Source of the DNA: CALDTK01 sp041744755
Lineage (GTDB): Bacteria; Bacteroidota; Bacteroidia; Chitinophagales; Saprospiraceae
Direction of reading: 5' to 3'
Length of the DNA stretch: 64,000 nucleotides
NCBI GenBank assembly: GCA_041744755.1
Contig: JBGTKC010000008.1
Span: 1 to 64,000 of the forward strand
The notes under the pieces: model-generated
What the model saw: the letters and a program-made list of their open reading frames with translations, nothing else
The model's database searches: none
Told to the model about the DNA's origin: nothing
Translations under genes and position numbers: made by a program
Shown here: positions 8,165-18,006 of the stretch, piece after piece
How positions within the stretch are numbered: the stretch's first letter is position 1
How the letters are laid out: each line of letters starts with the position of its first letter

Positions 8165-9154
8165 ATGCTGAGTCGCGTTGCCGAGAATATCTACTGGATG
8201 AATCGCTACCTGGAGCGGGCCGAGAATTACGCCCGCTTCATGGACGTCAACTTCAACCTCGCCCTCGAGCTCCACCCGGATGTCGTCACGCAGTGGAAGC
8301 CGCTCGTGGTCGCCACCGGGGATTGGGAACTGTACTCCAGTCTGTACCCGAAGGTCGACAAGGCGCACGTCATCCACTTCCTCGGTTTCGACGAGCGCAA
8401 CCAGAACTCGATTTACAACTCGATCATGTACGCCCGCGAGAACGCGCGCGCCATCCGCTCCGAGATCACGAAGGAAGTCTGGGAGCAGATCAATAAGCTG
8501 TACTACTTCGTCAAGGAGGCCCGGGAGGACGAGCGCTGGACGTTGACCGATCCGCGCGACTACTTCGTTGCCATCAAAGAGGGCTGCCAGTTGATCTGGG
8601 GCCTCTACGAATCCACTATCTCTCAGTCGGACGGCTGGCACTTCTCCCGCATCGGGCGCCTGCTGGAACGCGCCGACAAGACCTCCCGCATCCTGGACAT
8701 CAAATACTTGATGCTGCTGCCGAAGAAGGTCAACGTCGGCTCCACGTTCGACCTGGTCCAGTGGACGGCCTTGCTGAAGTCTGTGAGCGCCTACGACATG
8801 TACCGCAAGCACTACGGCAAGCTCACCTCGATGGACATCATCGCATATCTCATCTTCGACAAAAAGTTCCCGCGCTCGATTCTTAGCTGTTTGATTCGCG
8901 TAGATCACTCGCTGCGGGCGATATCGAGATCCGACGACGATCAGATCAACCAAGCCCAGAAGCAACTCGGGCAATTAAGAGCCTTCCTTGAGTTTTCAGA
9001 TATCAATGACATCATTCAGGGCGGGATGCACGAGTACCTCGATGACCTCCAGTCGAGCCTCAACAACCTCTCGGCCAGTCTCTTCGAGACCTTCTTCTCG
9101 GTCGAGAAAAAGCTCGGGTCGATGAAGCAATCTCAGTACGGGTTCAATCAGTAG
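8165..9154 (+). CDS. Alpha-E domain protein
   Basis: A 329-residue, mostly helical alpha-E family protein (formerly DUF403). The N terminus shows the family hallmark LSRVAENIYWMNRYLERAENYARF, followed by a long helical region with further typical blocks (FHFSRIGRLLERADKTSRILDIKYL-like around residues 158-185). The family is nearly always encoded beside circularly permuted ATP-grasp and transglutaminase-like genes and is thought to act with them, but its biochemistry is not settled. Here it lies 108 bp after the ATP-grasp gene and 36 bp before the transglutaminase gene, on the same strand. There is no signal peptide, so it should be cytoplasmic. The ATG at 8165 directly precedes the conserved LSRVAENIYW motif, so the start is well supported. 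Confidence 0.95.
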   Translation: MLSRVAENIYWMNRYLERAENYARFMDVNFNLALELHPDVVTQWKPLVVATGDWELYSSLYPKVDKAHVIHFLGFDERNQNSIYNSIMYARENARAIRSEITKEVWEQINKLYYFVKEAREDERWTLTDPRDYFVAIKEGCQLIWGLYESTISQSDGWHFSRIGRLLERADKTSRILDIKYLMLLPKKVNVGSTFDLVQWTALLKSVSAYDMYRKHYGKLTSMDIIAYLIFDKKFPRSILSCLIRVDHSLRAISRSDDDQINQAQKQLGQLRAFLEFSDINDIIQGGMHEYLDDLQSSLNNLSASLFETFFSVEKKLGSMKQSQYGFNQ

Positions 9155-9190
9155 GCGCGGGCGGCTGCGTCCGGACCATCAATCACACGA

Positions 9191-10033
9191 ATGAAATTTA
9201 GGATCGTCCACGTGACCTCGTATGACTACGACGCGGAGGTGTGGCTGGAGCCCCACTACCTACGGTTCCGACCGCGCACCACCGCCTACCTCTCGCGCGA
9301 GTCCTTCGACCTCTCATTCGCCTCCGAGCCCGCGGGCCGCCGGGAGATCATCGATGAGGAAAGCAATGTCATGGAATTCTTGTGGTTCTCGGGCTTGACG
9401 CGAAAACTTCAGATTCGGGCGGAGTCCGTCATCGAATCGCGGGAGTACAATCCGCTCGGCTTCATCCTTTACCCTTCGAGCTTTAATCAACTTCCCGTCT
9501 CGTACGATAAGGAGCAACGGAGTCTGCTGTCTGCGTACATACTCAAGACGGCAATACCGGTTGCGCTGGTCCACTTCGGCGGAAACGTGCAGTCGGCATC
9601 TTCCTACGACACCATCCAGTACCTCCTGAATCTCACGAACCGCATCCACGACGACTTCGCGGTCGTGTACCGGGAAGTCGGCCCGCCCCTGGCCCCCGGC
9701 GTAACCTTCGACGGTAAGGAGGGCTCCTGCCGCGACCTGTCGTGGATGATGATTCTACTGCTGCGCCACCAGGGCTTCGCCGCGCGCTTCACAAGTGGAT
9801 ACTTCTACTTCGCCATGGACGCCGCCGCCTACGAACTGCACGCGTGGGTGGAGGTGTTCTTGCCCGGCAGCGGGTGGCTGGGGCTCGATCCGAGTCACGG
9901 CATCCTAGCGGGCAATACGCACTTCCCGATTGCCTCTAGCGCGCACTACGCCCACACAATGCCCGTCACCGGCGGTATCCGCGGGGAGTCCGCCTCGACC
10001 CTCAAGACTCAGCTGTCCATTGAAGAAATTTAG
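9191..10033 (+). CDS. Transglutaminase-like cysteine peptidase family protein
   Basis: A 280-residue protein with the bacterial transglutaminase-like N-terminal beta domain (about residues 1-90, starting MKFRIVHVTSYDYD) and a C-terminal papain-like transglutaminase core. The catalytic triad is visible: Cys in GKEGSCRDLSWM, His in YELHAWVEVF, and Asp in LGLDPSHG. In this cluster type the enzyme is predicted to cleave or cross-link the peptide-like product of the ATP-grasp partner. There is no signal peptide, so it probably works in the cytoplasm. It sits between the alpha-E gene (36 bp gap) and the zinc peptidase gene (36 bp gap), which supports co-transcription. The full triad suggests an active enzyme; whether it acts as protease, amidase or transferase cannot be read from sequence. 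Confidence 0.95.
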   Translation: MKFRIVHVTSYDYDAEVWLEPHYLRFRPRTTAYLSRESFDLSFASEPAGRREIIDEESNVMEFLWFSGLTRKLQIRAESVIESREYNPLGFILYPSSFNQLPVSYDKEQRSLLSAYILKTAIPVALVHFGGNVQSASSYDTIQYLLNLTNRIHDDFAVVYREVGPPLAPGVTFDGKEGSCRDLSWMMILLLRHQGFAARFTSGYFYFAMDAAAYELHAWVEVFLPGSGWLGLDPSHGILAGNTHFPIASSAHYAHTMPVTGGIRGESASTLKTQLSIEEI

Positions 10034-10069
10034 ACCGCGCCTCCCAAAGCCGCACTCAGCTCCTGCCGT

Positions 10070-11113
10070 ATGAAGATTTTCGAATGCGGGTTCTGCCAGC
10101 ACGCCCTGTTCTTCGAGAACTACGTCTGTGAGAACTGTGGGCATCTCTCCGGCTACCGCGACGGCGACCAGACGATGGTGACCTTTGCGCCGGTGGAGGG
10201 GCTGCTCGTCTCCGACCGCGAGGGCCTGCGGTACCGCTACTGCAAGAACCAGGAGCACGGCGTCTGCAACTGGCTCCTCGACGTAACTGACCCGCACGAC
10301 TACTGCACGGCGTGCCAGCTCAACCGGACCATCCCGCTGCTTTCGAATCACGATAATTTCGAGAACTGGAAGCACCTCGAGGTTGCCAAGCACCGCCTCG
10401 TCTACCAGCTCCAGCGGCTCGGCCTGCCGCTCGACTCCAAGCTCGTGAACGAGGACGGGCTCTGCTTCGACTTCGTCGAGCAACTCGGCAACCCAAAGCT
10501 CATGACCGGGCATGCCTCCGGGGTCATCACGATCCTGCTGCGCGAGGCCGACTCCGTGGTCAGGGAGCAGACCCGCAAGCAATTCCTCGAACCCTACCGC
10601 ACGCTGATCGGACACCTCCGTCACGAGGTCGGGCACTACTTCTGGGACCGCCTCATCGCGACCGACGACCGGGCCCTCGCGAAGTTCCGCGCCTCGTTCG
10701 GCGACGAGCGTTTGGACTACTCCGAGGCGCTACAGGCGTTTTACCAGACGGGCGCACCCGACGATTGGCAGGCGTCCCACATCAGTAAATACTCGTCGTC
10801 ACACCCCTGGGAGGACTGGGCCGAGACCTGGGCCCACTACCTCCACATCATGGACATGGTCGAGACGGCCTATTTCTTCGGGGTCGGCGTCCATCCCGTA
10901 GGCGCTCCCGACGCCATGATCGCCGAGATCCCCTTCGATCCCTACACCACGCACGACTTCCGGGCGATTATCGATATCTGCGTCCCGCTCTCCTACGCGG
11001 TCAACAGCATCAATCGCGCCATGGGGATCTCGGATGTCTACCCTTTCGTCATCTCGCCACCGGTGCGGGATAAGCTACTCTTCATCCATGAGTTGTTGCT
11101 ACCCCTTAGGTGA
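10070..11113 (+). CDS. Zinc-ribbon metallopeptidase of the ATP-grasp cluster
   Basis: This 347-residue protein begins with a zinc-ribbon-like segment, CGFCQHALFF followed by CENCGH, with two more Cys pairs nearby (YRYCKNQEHGVCNWLL and YCTACQ). The centre carries the zincin motif HEVGHYFWD at about residues 184-192, whose two His bind zinc and whose Glu is the catalytic base; a downstream Glu in PWEDWAETWAHY could be the third ligand. It matches the putative zinc-binding peptidase family (DUF2248) that accompanies ATP-grasp/alpha-E/transglutaminase clusters. It is the last gene of the four-gene set and there is no signal peptide. Its likely role is trimming or releasing a peptide made by the set, which is inference from neighbourhood. 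Confidence 0.92.
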   Translation: MKIFECGFCQHALFFENYVCENCGHLSGYRDGDQTMVTFAPVEGLLVSDREGLRYRYCKNQEHGVCNWLLDVTDPHDYCTACQLNRTIPLLSNHDNFENWKHLEVAKHRLVYQLQRLGLPLDSKLVNEDGLCFDFVEQLGNPKLMTGHASGVITILLREADSVVREQTRKQFLEPYRTLIGHLRHEVGHYFWDRLIATDDRALAKFRASFGDERLDYSEALQAFYQTGAPDDWQASHISKYSSSHPWEDWAETWAHYLHIMDMVETAYFFGVGVHPVGAPDAMIAEIPFDPYTTHDFRAIIDICVPLSYAVNSINRAMGISDVYPFVISPPVRDKLLFIHELLLPLR

Positions 11114-11187
11114 TTCGCCCTCCGGGCTTGACGCCGGCATTGGCTTCCCTTCGCAACAGGGCCAACCCGCCCACGTGTCCGGACCCG

Positions 11188-13806
11188 CTAGCGGTGAATG
11201 AAGAGTCCCGCGAACCGCTTCCCCTCCGCCGTCACGACGAGCACGTACGTCCCGGCGGGTAGGCCAGCGACCCCGATCTGAGCGTCGGTCTCCCCACCGG
11301 TCCTCCGTTTTGCCGAAAGGCGTCCCAGCAGATCGTACACCTCCAGCGTGACGGGTCTTGCCGGAAGGCCCCTGACGCTCAGTACTTCGCCGGCGGGCGT
11401 GCCCAAGATTTCGATGCCGCCGTCCGCGAGCGCGCTTGAGGTCGCCATACCGAGCAGTCAAGCGATAAAGGGAAGCGTGCTGTCCCGGGCGGCCGCGTCG
11501 AGGCACGTACCCTCGAAGCTCGCTTCGACGCTGATGCTCCCGGGGCCAACCGACTCAGGGGAGAACGTCCAACTCGTCTCGCTGCTCAACAGCTCACCGG
11601 CGGTGTTGCGCCAGGCGATTGCCGTCAATGCCTCCCGGGGCTCGACCTTCGCCGAAAGCGCGTACTGCTGGCCGACAACGAGGGTATCTTTCGGCAGCGC
11701 TACCTCCACCGCGAATCGCGTGGTCGTCCGGGGCTCGACATCCACCGTCACACTGTCCCGCAAGGACTCCCCGTAGGCCGTAGTGGTGAAGACGTAGGTC
11801 TGTCGCCCGCCGACGCTGCTCGCGTTCACCTCCGGGGATAGCTCTGTAGAGAGGAGGCTTTCGCCAAAACTCCACGACGCCTCACTGGGGAAGGCTGCGT
11901 CTACGGAGCCGACCAAATGAATCAGCGCGCCCGCACATACTTTGCTGTCGCGGCTCGAAGCCAGTACACTCCACGGGAGCGGATCGGACGCCAGCTCGAT
12001 CGGGCCTATATCGATGCTCGCCCCGCGGTAGCGCGCGTTGCTGTCGAGGTCGTAGAACACCTCCCGCGCCAGCAAGGTGTCCCGAAACCCTGCGTCGACC
12101 ACGATGGCACCGTCGCGCAGGCGGTAGTCGCCGGCCGCCGTATCGACGAACACGTCCGGTACACCGAAGAGGTTACCCTCGACACAAGTTTGTTGCTGGC
12201 CGAAGCCCGAGCGCAGGGACTCGCAGTCGGGTCGGTCGAACGAGCAGTACGCCAGCGTCGGCCGGCCGTACACATTGCGGAGCGTGTGACCGGTCTCGGC
12301 CTGGTTGCCCTGAAAAATCGTGTTTTGGACGAAGGGGGCGGCGGTGCCCAGCTCGTCGTTCGCGTTGGAGTACAGTGCCCCGCCGATGGTCGCGCGATTG
12401 TTGACGAAGGCGCAGTTGAGGATCCGGGCGCTGGCCACGCCGCCGTCGCTGCCGAGGGCGTAGATGCCGCCGGCGCTGCTCGCCGTGTTGCGGGCGATGA
12501 TTGTGTTGATGAGGGTCGGGACGATGACGCCTCCTCGACCAAAGTTGTAGATGGCCCCGCCGTAGTAGTGCGCCGTGTTTTCCTCGAGTCGGCAGTCGAT
12601 CACCCGCGGGTGACTCCGCCCCCGCAGGGCCGAGAAGAAGAGTGCGCCGCCGGACTCCGCGGAGCGATTGCCGCGCAGCACGCAGCGCTCGAACACCGGG
12701 TCGGCGTCCCCGCCGTCGTTGGCGTTAGAGTACACCGCGCCCCCGCCGCCGCCCGTGGTGGCGTTGCCGAAGAACCTCGAGTCCCGGAACGTGAGCCCAG
12801 CCCTGCCATCGAAGTGAACGTCCACCTCGCAGGCGCCCCCGAACTGGGCCTCGTTGCCCTCGAACAGGGTACGGTCTACCGCGAGCGAGACATCGCCCAT
12901 GATGCCGTTGAGGCGGATCGCGCCCCCGCCGCCGAGACTGCTGTTGTCGCGGAAGACGCAGTCCGCGATCTGGCCCGCGACCCGGCCGGTGTCCGCGCCC
13001 GTCCAGTGGATCGCGCCCCCGCCCTCGGTGCCGGCCGCGTTTTGGCGAAAGCCGCAGTCCGTGAAGCGGCTCTCGTCGAGGCCGCCGCGCTTACCCGTGA
13101 TGTAGACGGCGCCCCCGCCGAGGGTGCTCGCGTTGTCCTCGAAGCGGCACCCCCGGAACCATACCTCGCTGCGGCCGCGGTCTTTGCCGTCGACGAGGAC
13201 GGCGCCGCCATAGCCGACGCTCCGCGCGTGCAGGAACGCGCAATCAACAACCTCGAGGCGGTTGGCGTCGCGGGCCTCGCGGAAGAAGACATCGAGCTGG
13301 GCCCCGCTTACGATCGGGTCCGTGTACCCGTGTTGCGCCTCATTGGCATTGCCGTAGGCGAAGGTGATGCGTTCGATGAGGGTGCCGCGCGTCGGCGAGT
13401 CGCTCACCATGATCGTGAGGGACTCCTTGGCGCGTGAGGTATCGGGGCCGATCCTCCCGGAGAGCACTGTCGCGACGGCGTCGCTCCTCCGCTCGGCGGG
13501 GGTGGACTCTGCGCCGGTGAAGCCACCACGTAGTTTGACGCCTTTCGGCAAAACGAAGCTCACCAGTTGATCCGCGCGCTCGCAGCTCACGCAGGAGGTC
13601 GGGGCGTAGGTGCCGCCCCCGACCCAGACCTCGTCCCCGGGCCGGGCGGCGGCGAGGATGACGCGGAGGTTGCCCGAGGCGTCACTCCAGCTAACGCCGG
13701 AGCCGCCGGCGCCCGGGAGGACGTAGTGGATGCGGGTCTGAGCGGCGGCCGCGGAGGCCGCGAGGACGAGGCAGACGTAGCCGATTAAGCAAACGAGTCG
13801 CTGCAT
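11188..13806 (-). pseudogene. T9SS-exported parallel beta-helix protein with an internal stop
   Basis: On the minus strand a signal peptide (MQRLVCLIGYVCLVLAASAAAAQ) is followed by about 500 residues of right-handed beta-helix repeats with many GGA(V/I) turns such as NASTLGGGAVYITG and RSAESGGALFFSA, then Ig-like segments. The frame ends at a TGA at 11458-11460. The same frame continues without interruption from there to 11188 and encodes a type IX secretion sorting domain: GTPAGEVLSVRGL, VTLEVYDLLGRL, GLPAGTYVLVV. One nonsense change therefore separates a surface protein from its export signal. The truncated product would enter the periplasm but could not be secreted or anchored by T9SS. Four strong mini-hairpin copies lie inside (11307, 11856, 13039, 13540) and a variant at 11355. 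A sequencing error is the main alternative. Confidence 0.85.
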
Positions 13807-13955
13807 AGCTGGCGTTGAGCGAGGAGGCCACCGAGGGTTAAGGGGGTGCAGCCAGGCGAAGGAGAAGCCCGTGGGGGCGGGCTCCCAAAATTAACGGCTT
13901 TCTGGGGTGCCCCGCGCGGGGTCGCCCGAGATGCCGGGTCTGCGGCCGGGGCGAC

Positions 13956-13962
13956 TACATTG
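13956..13962 (+). promoter_or_regulatory. Candidate -7 box almost touching the symporter start codon
   Basis: TACATTG resembles the Bacteroidota -7 element and ends only five bases before the ATG at 13968. If used, the transcript would be leaderless or nearly so. Confidence 0.35.
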
Positions 13963-13967
13963 CCGTC

Positions 13968-15494
13968 ATGAACGAAACGGCCCTAAATCCATGGCTCTTG
14001 CTCAGTATCGTGGGTGGGTATTTCGTCCTCCTACTCGTGATCGGGTACCTCACTGCGGGTAAGGCCGACAGTCAAGCCTTCTTCAAGGCCGGGCGGAGCT
14101 CGCCGTGGTACTTGGTGGCCTGGGGGATGATTGGGGCGAGCCTCTCGGGGGTCACTTTCGTGAGCGTGCCAGGAGCCGTGGGCATGGCGGGCCTCAACCA
14201 GCAGCTGTCCTACATGCAGGTGGTGCTCGGCTACCTGCTCGGCTACGCGGTCATTGCGCTGGTCTTGCTGCCGCTCTACTACCGCATGGGGCTCACGAGC
14301 ATCTACGGCTACCTGGCCGAACGCTTCGGGATGCGGAGCTACTACACGGGCGCGGCCTTCTTCCAGATCTCGCGGATGCTGGGCTCGGCACTCCGGCTCT
14401 ACCTCGTCGCCATCGTGCTGGACGGATTCGTGTTGGGGCCGCTCGGCGTACCGGTCTGGGTGACGATCGCGGGGACCCTCGCGCTCATCTACGCCTACAC
14501 GTACCGCGGCGGCATCCAGACGGTGGTCTACACCGATACCCTGCAGACCCTCACGATGCTCGTTGCGGTCGGGATCGCGGTCTTCACAATCACCAACGAG
14601 CTCGGCGGCGGACTCGGTGACATTGGGCACCTCGTATCTCAGAGCGGCCTCGATCAGCTCTTCTTCTTCGAAGGCGGCTGGGCGGACAACAACAACTTCT
14701 GGAAGCAATTCCTCTCCGGAGCCCTGATCACCATAGTGATGACGGGCCTAGACCAGGACATGATGCAGAAGAACCTCACGTGCCGTAGCCTGCCGGACGC
14801 CCAGAAGAACATGGCCACCTTCGCGGTGCTGCTCGTGCCGATCAATCTACTTTTTCTCCTGCTCGGGATCCTACTGTACACCTACGTCGGGCAGCTCGGC
14901 CTCGCGCTCCCGGTCAACGAGGCCGGCAGCGTGGTCGGCGATAAACTCTTCCCGATGGTCGCGCTGCAGCAGCTCGGTCCGGTGGCGGGGATCGCGTTCA
15001 TCGTCGGGCTCGTGGCCGCGGCTTACTCGAGCGCAGACGGCTCCCTCACGGCCCTCACGACGAGCTTCTGCATCGACTTTTTGGGATTCGAGCGTGGCGA
15101 GGTTTCCGAGGCGCGCTCGGCGCGGCTACAGACGCAGCGCCGGTGGATCCACCTCGGGTTTACGGTCGCGATGTTCGTCGTGATCATGGCCTTCTGGCTC
15201 TCGGGCGCCGGGACCTCAGTGATCAACAAAGTTTTTAAGTGGGCCGGGTTTACGTACGGGCCGCTCCTCGGGCTTTTCGCCTTCGGGATGCTCACCAGGC
15301 TCCGCGTGCGGGACGTTGCCGTGCCGATCGTTTGCGTGACAGCGCCGATCCTCACCTACGTTTTAGACGTCAACTCGGAGGCGTGGTTCAACGGCCTTCA
15401 GTTCGGCTTCACGGTGCTGGCGCTCAACGGGCTATTGACGTTCGTAGGGTTGCTCTTGCTGGTGAAAAGGGGTGAGGCTGTGGCGTACGCCTGA
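13968..15494 (+). CDS. Sodium:solute symporter (SSS family)
   Basis: A 508-residue polytopic membrane protein with about 13 hydrophobic helices. The SSS family pattern is clear: the N-terminal IVGGYFVLLLVIGYLTAGK helix, FFKAGRSSPWYLVAWGMIGA, the SGVTFVSVPG segment in helix 2, and the signature region TYRGGIQTVVYTDTLQTL. The family uses the sodium gradient to import sugars, amino acids, carboxylates or vitamins; the substrate cannot be told from sequence. No catabolic gene sits next to it, since it lies between the broken T9SS beta-helix gene and a collapsed T9SS cargo gene. No mini-hairpin repeat lies within its 1.5 kb, but one (15589) follows. The start is fixed by the close -7 box and the helix 1 pattern. 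Confidence 0.93.
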   Translation: MNETALNPWLLLSIVGGYFVLLLVIGYLTAGKADSQAFFKAGRSSPWYLVAWGMIGASLSGVTFVSVPGAVGMAGLNQQLSYMQVVLGYLLGYAVIALVLLPLYYRMGLTSIYGYLAERFGMRSYYTGAAFFQISRMLGSALRLYLVAIVLDGFVLGPLGVPVWVTIAGTLALIYAYTYRGGIQTVVYTDTLQTLTMLVAVGIAVFTITNELGGGLGDIGHLVSQSGLDQLFFFEGGWADNNNFWKQFLSGALITIVMTGLDQDMMQKNLTCRSLPDAQKNMATFAVLLVPINLLFLLLGILLYTYVGQLGLALPVNEAGSVVGDKLFPMVALQQLGPVAGIAFIVGLVAAAYSSADGSLTALTTSFCIDFLGFERGEVSEARSARLQTQRRWIHLGFTVAMFVVIMAFWLSGAGTSVINKVFKWAGFTYGPLLGLFAFGMLTRLRVRDVAVPIVCVTAPILTYVLDVNSEAWFNGLQFGFTVLALNGLLTFVGLLLLVKRGEAVAYA

Positions 15495-15721
15495 CGGACG
15501 GTGGAGCGGCTGCGTCCCATGGAGAGATCAGAGTTTATCCCTAGCTTCGATAGAGTAGTTACGGTCTCTTGGTTTCGGTAGTTACGGAGTTTTGGCGAAA
15601 GCCGTGAGAACCTTCATTCTTCATCAGTTGGATCGATTGGGGAGATTTTTTATACATTTCTACACCGTGAGTATGCTCTTGTGCTCTCGGATTAAGAACC
15701 ACTTTGAAGTAGACACTACCC

Positions 15722-16118
15722 TTCACCTGTCTACTCAGCGTGTTCGCCGTCCACAGCCAAGCCCTCCCTATCGACTTCGAGGCCGGGGTCGCGACGGCCA
15801 GTCTTGTCAACTTCGCCGGCGGCACGGCGTCCGTGGTCGCGAACCCGAAGATGACCATTGTTAACCCGAGCGCGACAGTCGGCAAGCTCGTCCTCCAAGG
15901 TCGTCCCTAACCCCGCGCATTCGCAACGAACCATCCGCACTTCCGGTGTGGATATCGATCGTGTGCAATTCTTCGATGTCCTCGGGAGCCCCTGACTTGA
16001 CCGGTTCCCGGATGCGTCCCAGGATGAGTCGCGAGCCACCGAGCTAGCGCCCGGCACCTACACGGCAAAGTTGCCGGCGGGCGGTGCATTGCAGGTCGCT
16101 GTGCTCAAGCACGAATAA
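15722..16118 (+). pseudogene. Collapsed T9SS cargo gene: signal region joined to a sorting domain
   Basis: Positions 15722-15910 read as the start of a secreted protein: a hydrophobic CLLSVFAVHSQA signal end, then LPIDFEAGVATASLVNFAGG and ATVGKLV, a pattern seen in Bacteroidota carbohydrate-active or lectin-like proteins. It stops at TAA 15908. In another frame, 15936-16118 encodes a T9SS type A sorting domain: VDIDRVQFFDVLGS, then ELAPGTYTAKLPAGG, ending in VLKHE and TAA. This part has an internal TGA at 15993-15995. The whole catalytic or binding middle is missing, so a large internal deletion joined the two ends out of frame. No complete start codon context remains. It is certainly non-functional in this form. 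Confidence 0.75.
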
Positions 16119-16203
16119 GGTATTAAAGCGCAAGGACATTTTACTTCACAAAAGAGCGGGTACGTGACGACGTGCGCCGTGTCGTCTGTAAAATCGTTAC
16201 AAA

Positions 16204-16236
16204 AAATGCCCAGCTGTCACCGACAGCTGGGCATTT
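16204..16236. terminator. Strong bidirectional intrinsic terminator
   Basis: A perfect 15-bp inverted repeat, AAATGCCCAGCTGTC with a 3-base loop and its complement, is bordered by A/T tracts on both sides. It lies between the collapsed T9SS gene (+) and the HtrA gene (-), where a two-way terminator is expected. Confidence 0.9.
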
Positions 16237-16286
16237 AGCTTTAAACCTCGCGGCAAGTTTCATTGCCTGCGCGGTGCGGAGGCCGC

Positions 16287-17837
16287 TTAGCTAGGATCGA
16301 AAGCGTAGATCTTCTCTCCCGGCATACTCTCGTAGCGACCGCGAATCACGACAATACCCTTGGCGCCCTCGATGGCCTTGCGGAGGTCATCCACTGAGGA
16401 GATACGTCGGTCACCTACTTTGGTGATGATAAACCCGGGCGCCATGTCTGTCTGTGAGGCCACACGACCGGCCGTGAGACTGGTCACTTTGACGCCACCT
16501 TCTAGATTAAGACGGCGCTGGACACTGGCCTCTAGTGGCTCGACCTTGATGCCGAGGCTAGAGAATCCAGCGGCTGCCGTCGGCTCTGCGCGGCGTACGC
16601 GACTGGTGGAGCCGTCGGCGCCTTTGAGGGTCACCTTGGCGTTGTCGCGCTTGCCGTTGCGTAAGTAGGTGAGCTCGACGACGTCGCCTGGGCGGTGGCG
16701 GCCGACCTGCTCCAGGAGGTCTGGGCTCGTCCGCACGCTGCTGCCGTCGATGGCGGTGATGATGTCGCCGCTACGCAGGCCAGCCTGCTTGGCGGAACTT
16801 CCCTCGGTGAGGGAGTCGATGTAGACACCGTAGTTGATCGACAGTTTTTTCTCGTCGGCGTAAGCTTGGTTGATCTCTACGATGGAGGCGCCGATGAAGC
16901 CCCGTTGTACGGTCCCAAACTCTTTGAGGTCGTCGGAGACCTTACGTACTAACTCCCCCGGTACGGCGAAGGAGTAGCCCGCGAAGGCACCCGTCGGGGA
17001 GGCGATAGCGGTATTGATGCCGATGAGTTCGCCGCGGAGGTTCACGAGGGCCCCACCGGAGTTGCCGGGATTGACGGCGGCGTCGGTCTGGATGAAGCTC
17101 TCGATGGCGGTCCGGTCGCGGTTGCGGGGATCGCCGTTGCTGCTGCTACCGATAATGTTGATGCTGCGGCCCTTCGCGCTCACGATTCCGGCGGTGACGG
17201 TAGTGGCGAGCTCGAAGGGGTTACCGACGGCGGCGACCCACTGCCCGATGCGGACCTGATCGGAGTTGGCGAACTCGAGGAAGGGGAGGGGCTCTTTGGC
17301 CTCGATCTTGAGGAGGGCAATGTCGGTGGTCGGGTCGGTACCAATGAGGACGGCCTTGTATATATCGCGGTCGCCGACGCGGACCTCGAGGTCGAGGGCA
17401 TTGTCGATCACGTGGTTATTAGTTACGATATAGCCATCCGCGGAGATGAGGACTCCCGAACCCGCGCCGACGCTCGGACGGGGTTCCTGGCGCTGACTAC
17501 CGCCGCGGCCCGGCATTTGGTCGCCGAAGAATTGGCGGAAGAAGTCCTCCGGCGAGGCACCGCCCTGACCGTTACTGGCTTGTCGGCCGCGGCCGTCCAT
17601 CGTATTGCGGATGAAGACCACGGCGGGGGCCACCTTCTCGGCGGCGAAAGTGAAGTCGAAGGGCGCGGTCTCGGCCGAAGGCGCCGCGTAATTGGTGCGC
17701 GAGGCGTTAACGGCGTCGCTGTGCTCTATGCGGTAGGTGGCGTCACCCTTGGAGGTGAAGCCGGCGAAGTAGAAGATGCTCAGGGTAAGCAGGCAGCTCA
17801 AGACGCTGGCCAGGACGACGCTGGTGATACGGTTCAT
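16287..17837 (-). CDS. HtrA/Deg-family periplasmic serine protease
   Basis: A 516-residue DegP/DegQ-type protease. An N-terminal membrane segment (MNRITSVVLASVLSCLLTLSIFYFAG) exports or anchors it. The trypsin-like domain shows the full triad: His in VTNNHVIDNA, Asp in DPTTDIALLKI, Ser in NPGNSGGALV. Two PDZ domains follow, the first around GVYIDSLTEGSSAKQAGLRSGDIITAIDG and the second around GVKVTSLTAGRVASQTDMAPGFIITKVGD. The family degrades or refolds damaged envelope proteins. It is transcribed alone, with a terminator just after its stop codon. The upstream region holds two AACGTT palindromes near 17895-17910 that could be regulatory. The length and order match the family, and no mini-hairpin repeat lies inside. 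Confidence 0.95.
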   Translation of the reverse strand: MNRITSVVLASVLSCLLTLSIFYFAGFTSKGDATYRIEHSDAVNASRTNYAAPSAETAPFDFTFAAEKVAPAVVFIRNTMDGRGRQASNGQGGASPEDFFRQFFGDQMPGRGGSQRQEPRPSVGAGSGVLISADGYIVTNNHVIDNALDLEVRVGDRDIYKAVLIGTDPTTDIALLKIEAKEPLPFLEFANSDQVRIGQWVAAVGNPFELATTVTAGIVSAKGRSINIIGSSSNGDPRNRDRTAIESFIQTDAAVNPGNSGGALVNLRGELIGINTAIASPTGAFAGYSFAVPGELVRKVSDDLKEFGTVQRGFIGASIVEINQAYADEKKLSINYGVYIDSLTEGSSAKQAGLRSGDIITAIDGSSVRTSPDLLEQVGRHRPGDVVELTYLRNGKRDNAKVTLKGADGSTSRVRRAEPTAAAGFSSLGIKVEPLEASVQRRLNLEGGVKVTSLTAGRVASQTDMAPGFIITKVGDRRISSVDDLRKAIEGAKGIVVIRGRYESMPGEKIYAFDPS

Positions 17838-18006
17838 GGGTGGGGTTGATTGACGTTAGTAACGGGGAGGCCAGCAGCACTGTTGAGTCTCGCCAACGTT
17901 AAAGAACGTTTAAGTCGATAAAGGCTCGGGATTCTACGGACGAATACGGAGTAAAGTGGGATGGAAAGGCAGAGGAGTTTTCGACCGTCCACGCAGCTCC
18001 AAACTG

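Noticed and set aside
11917..13437. A 506-codon open frame on the + strand.
   Set aside because: It is the antisense shadow of the beta-helix gene in high-GC DNA, with no recognisable domain and biased composition.
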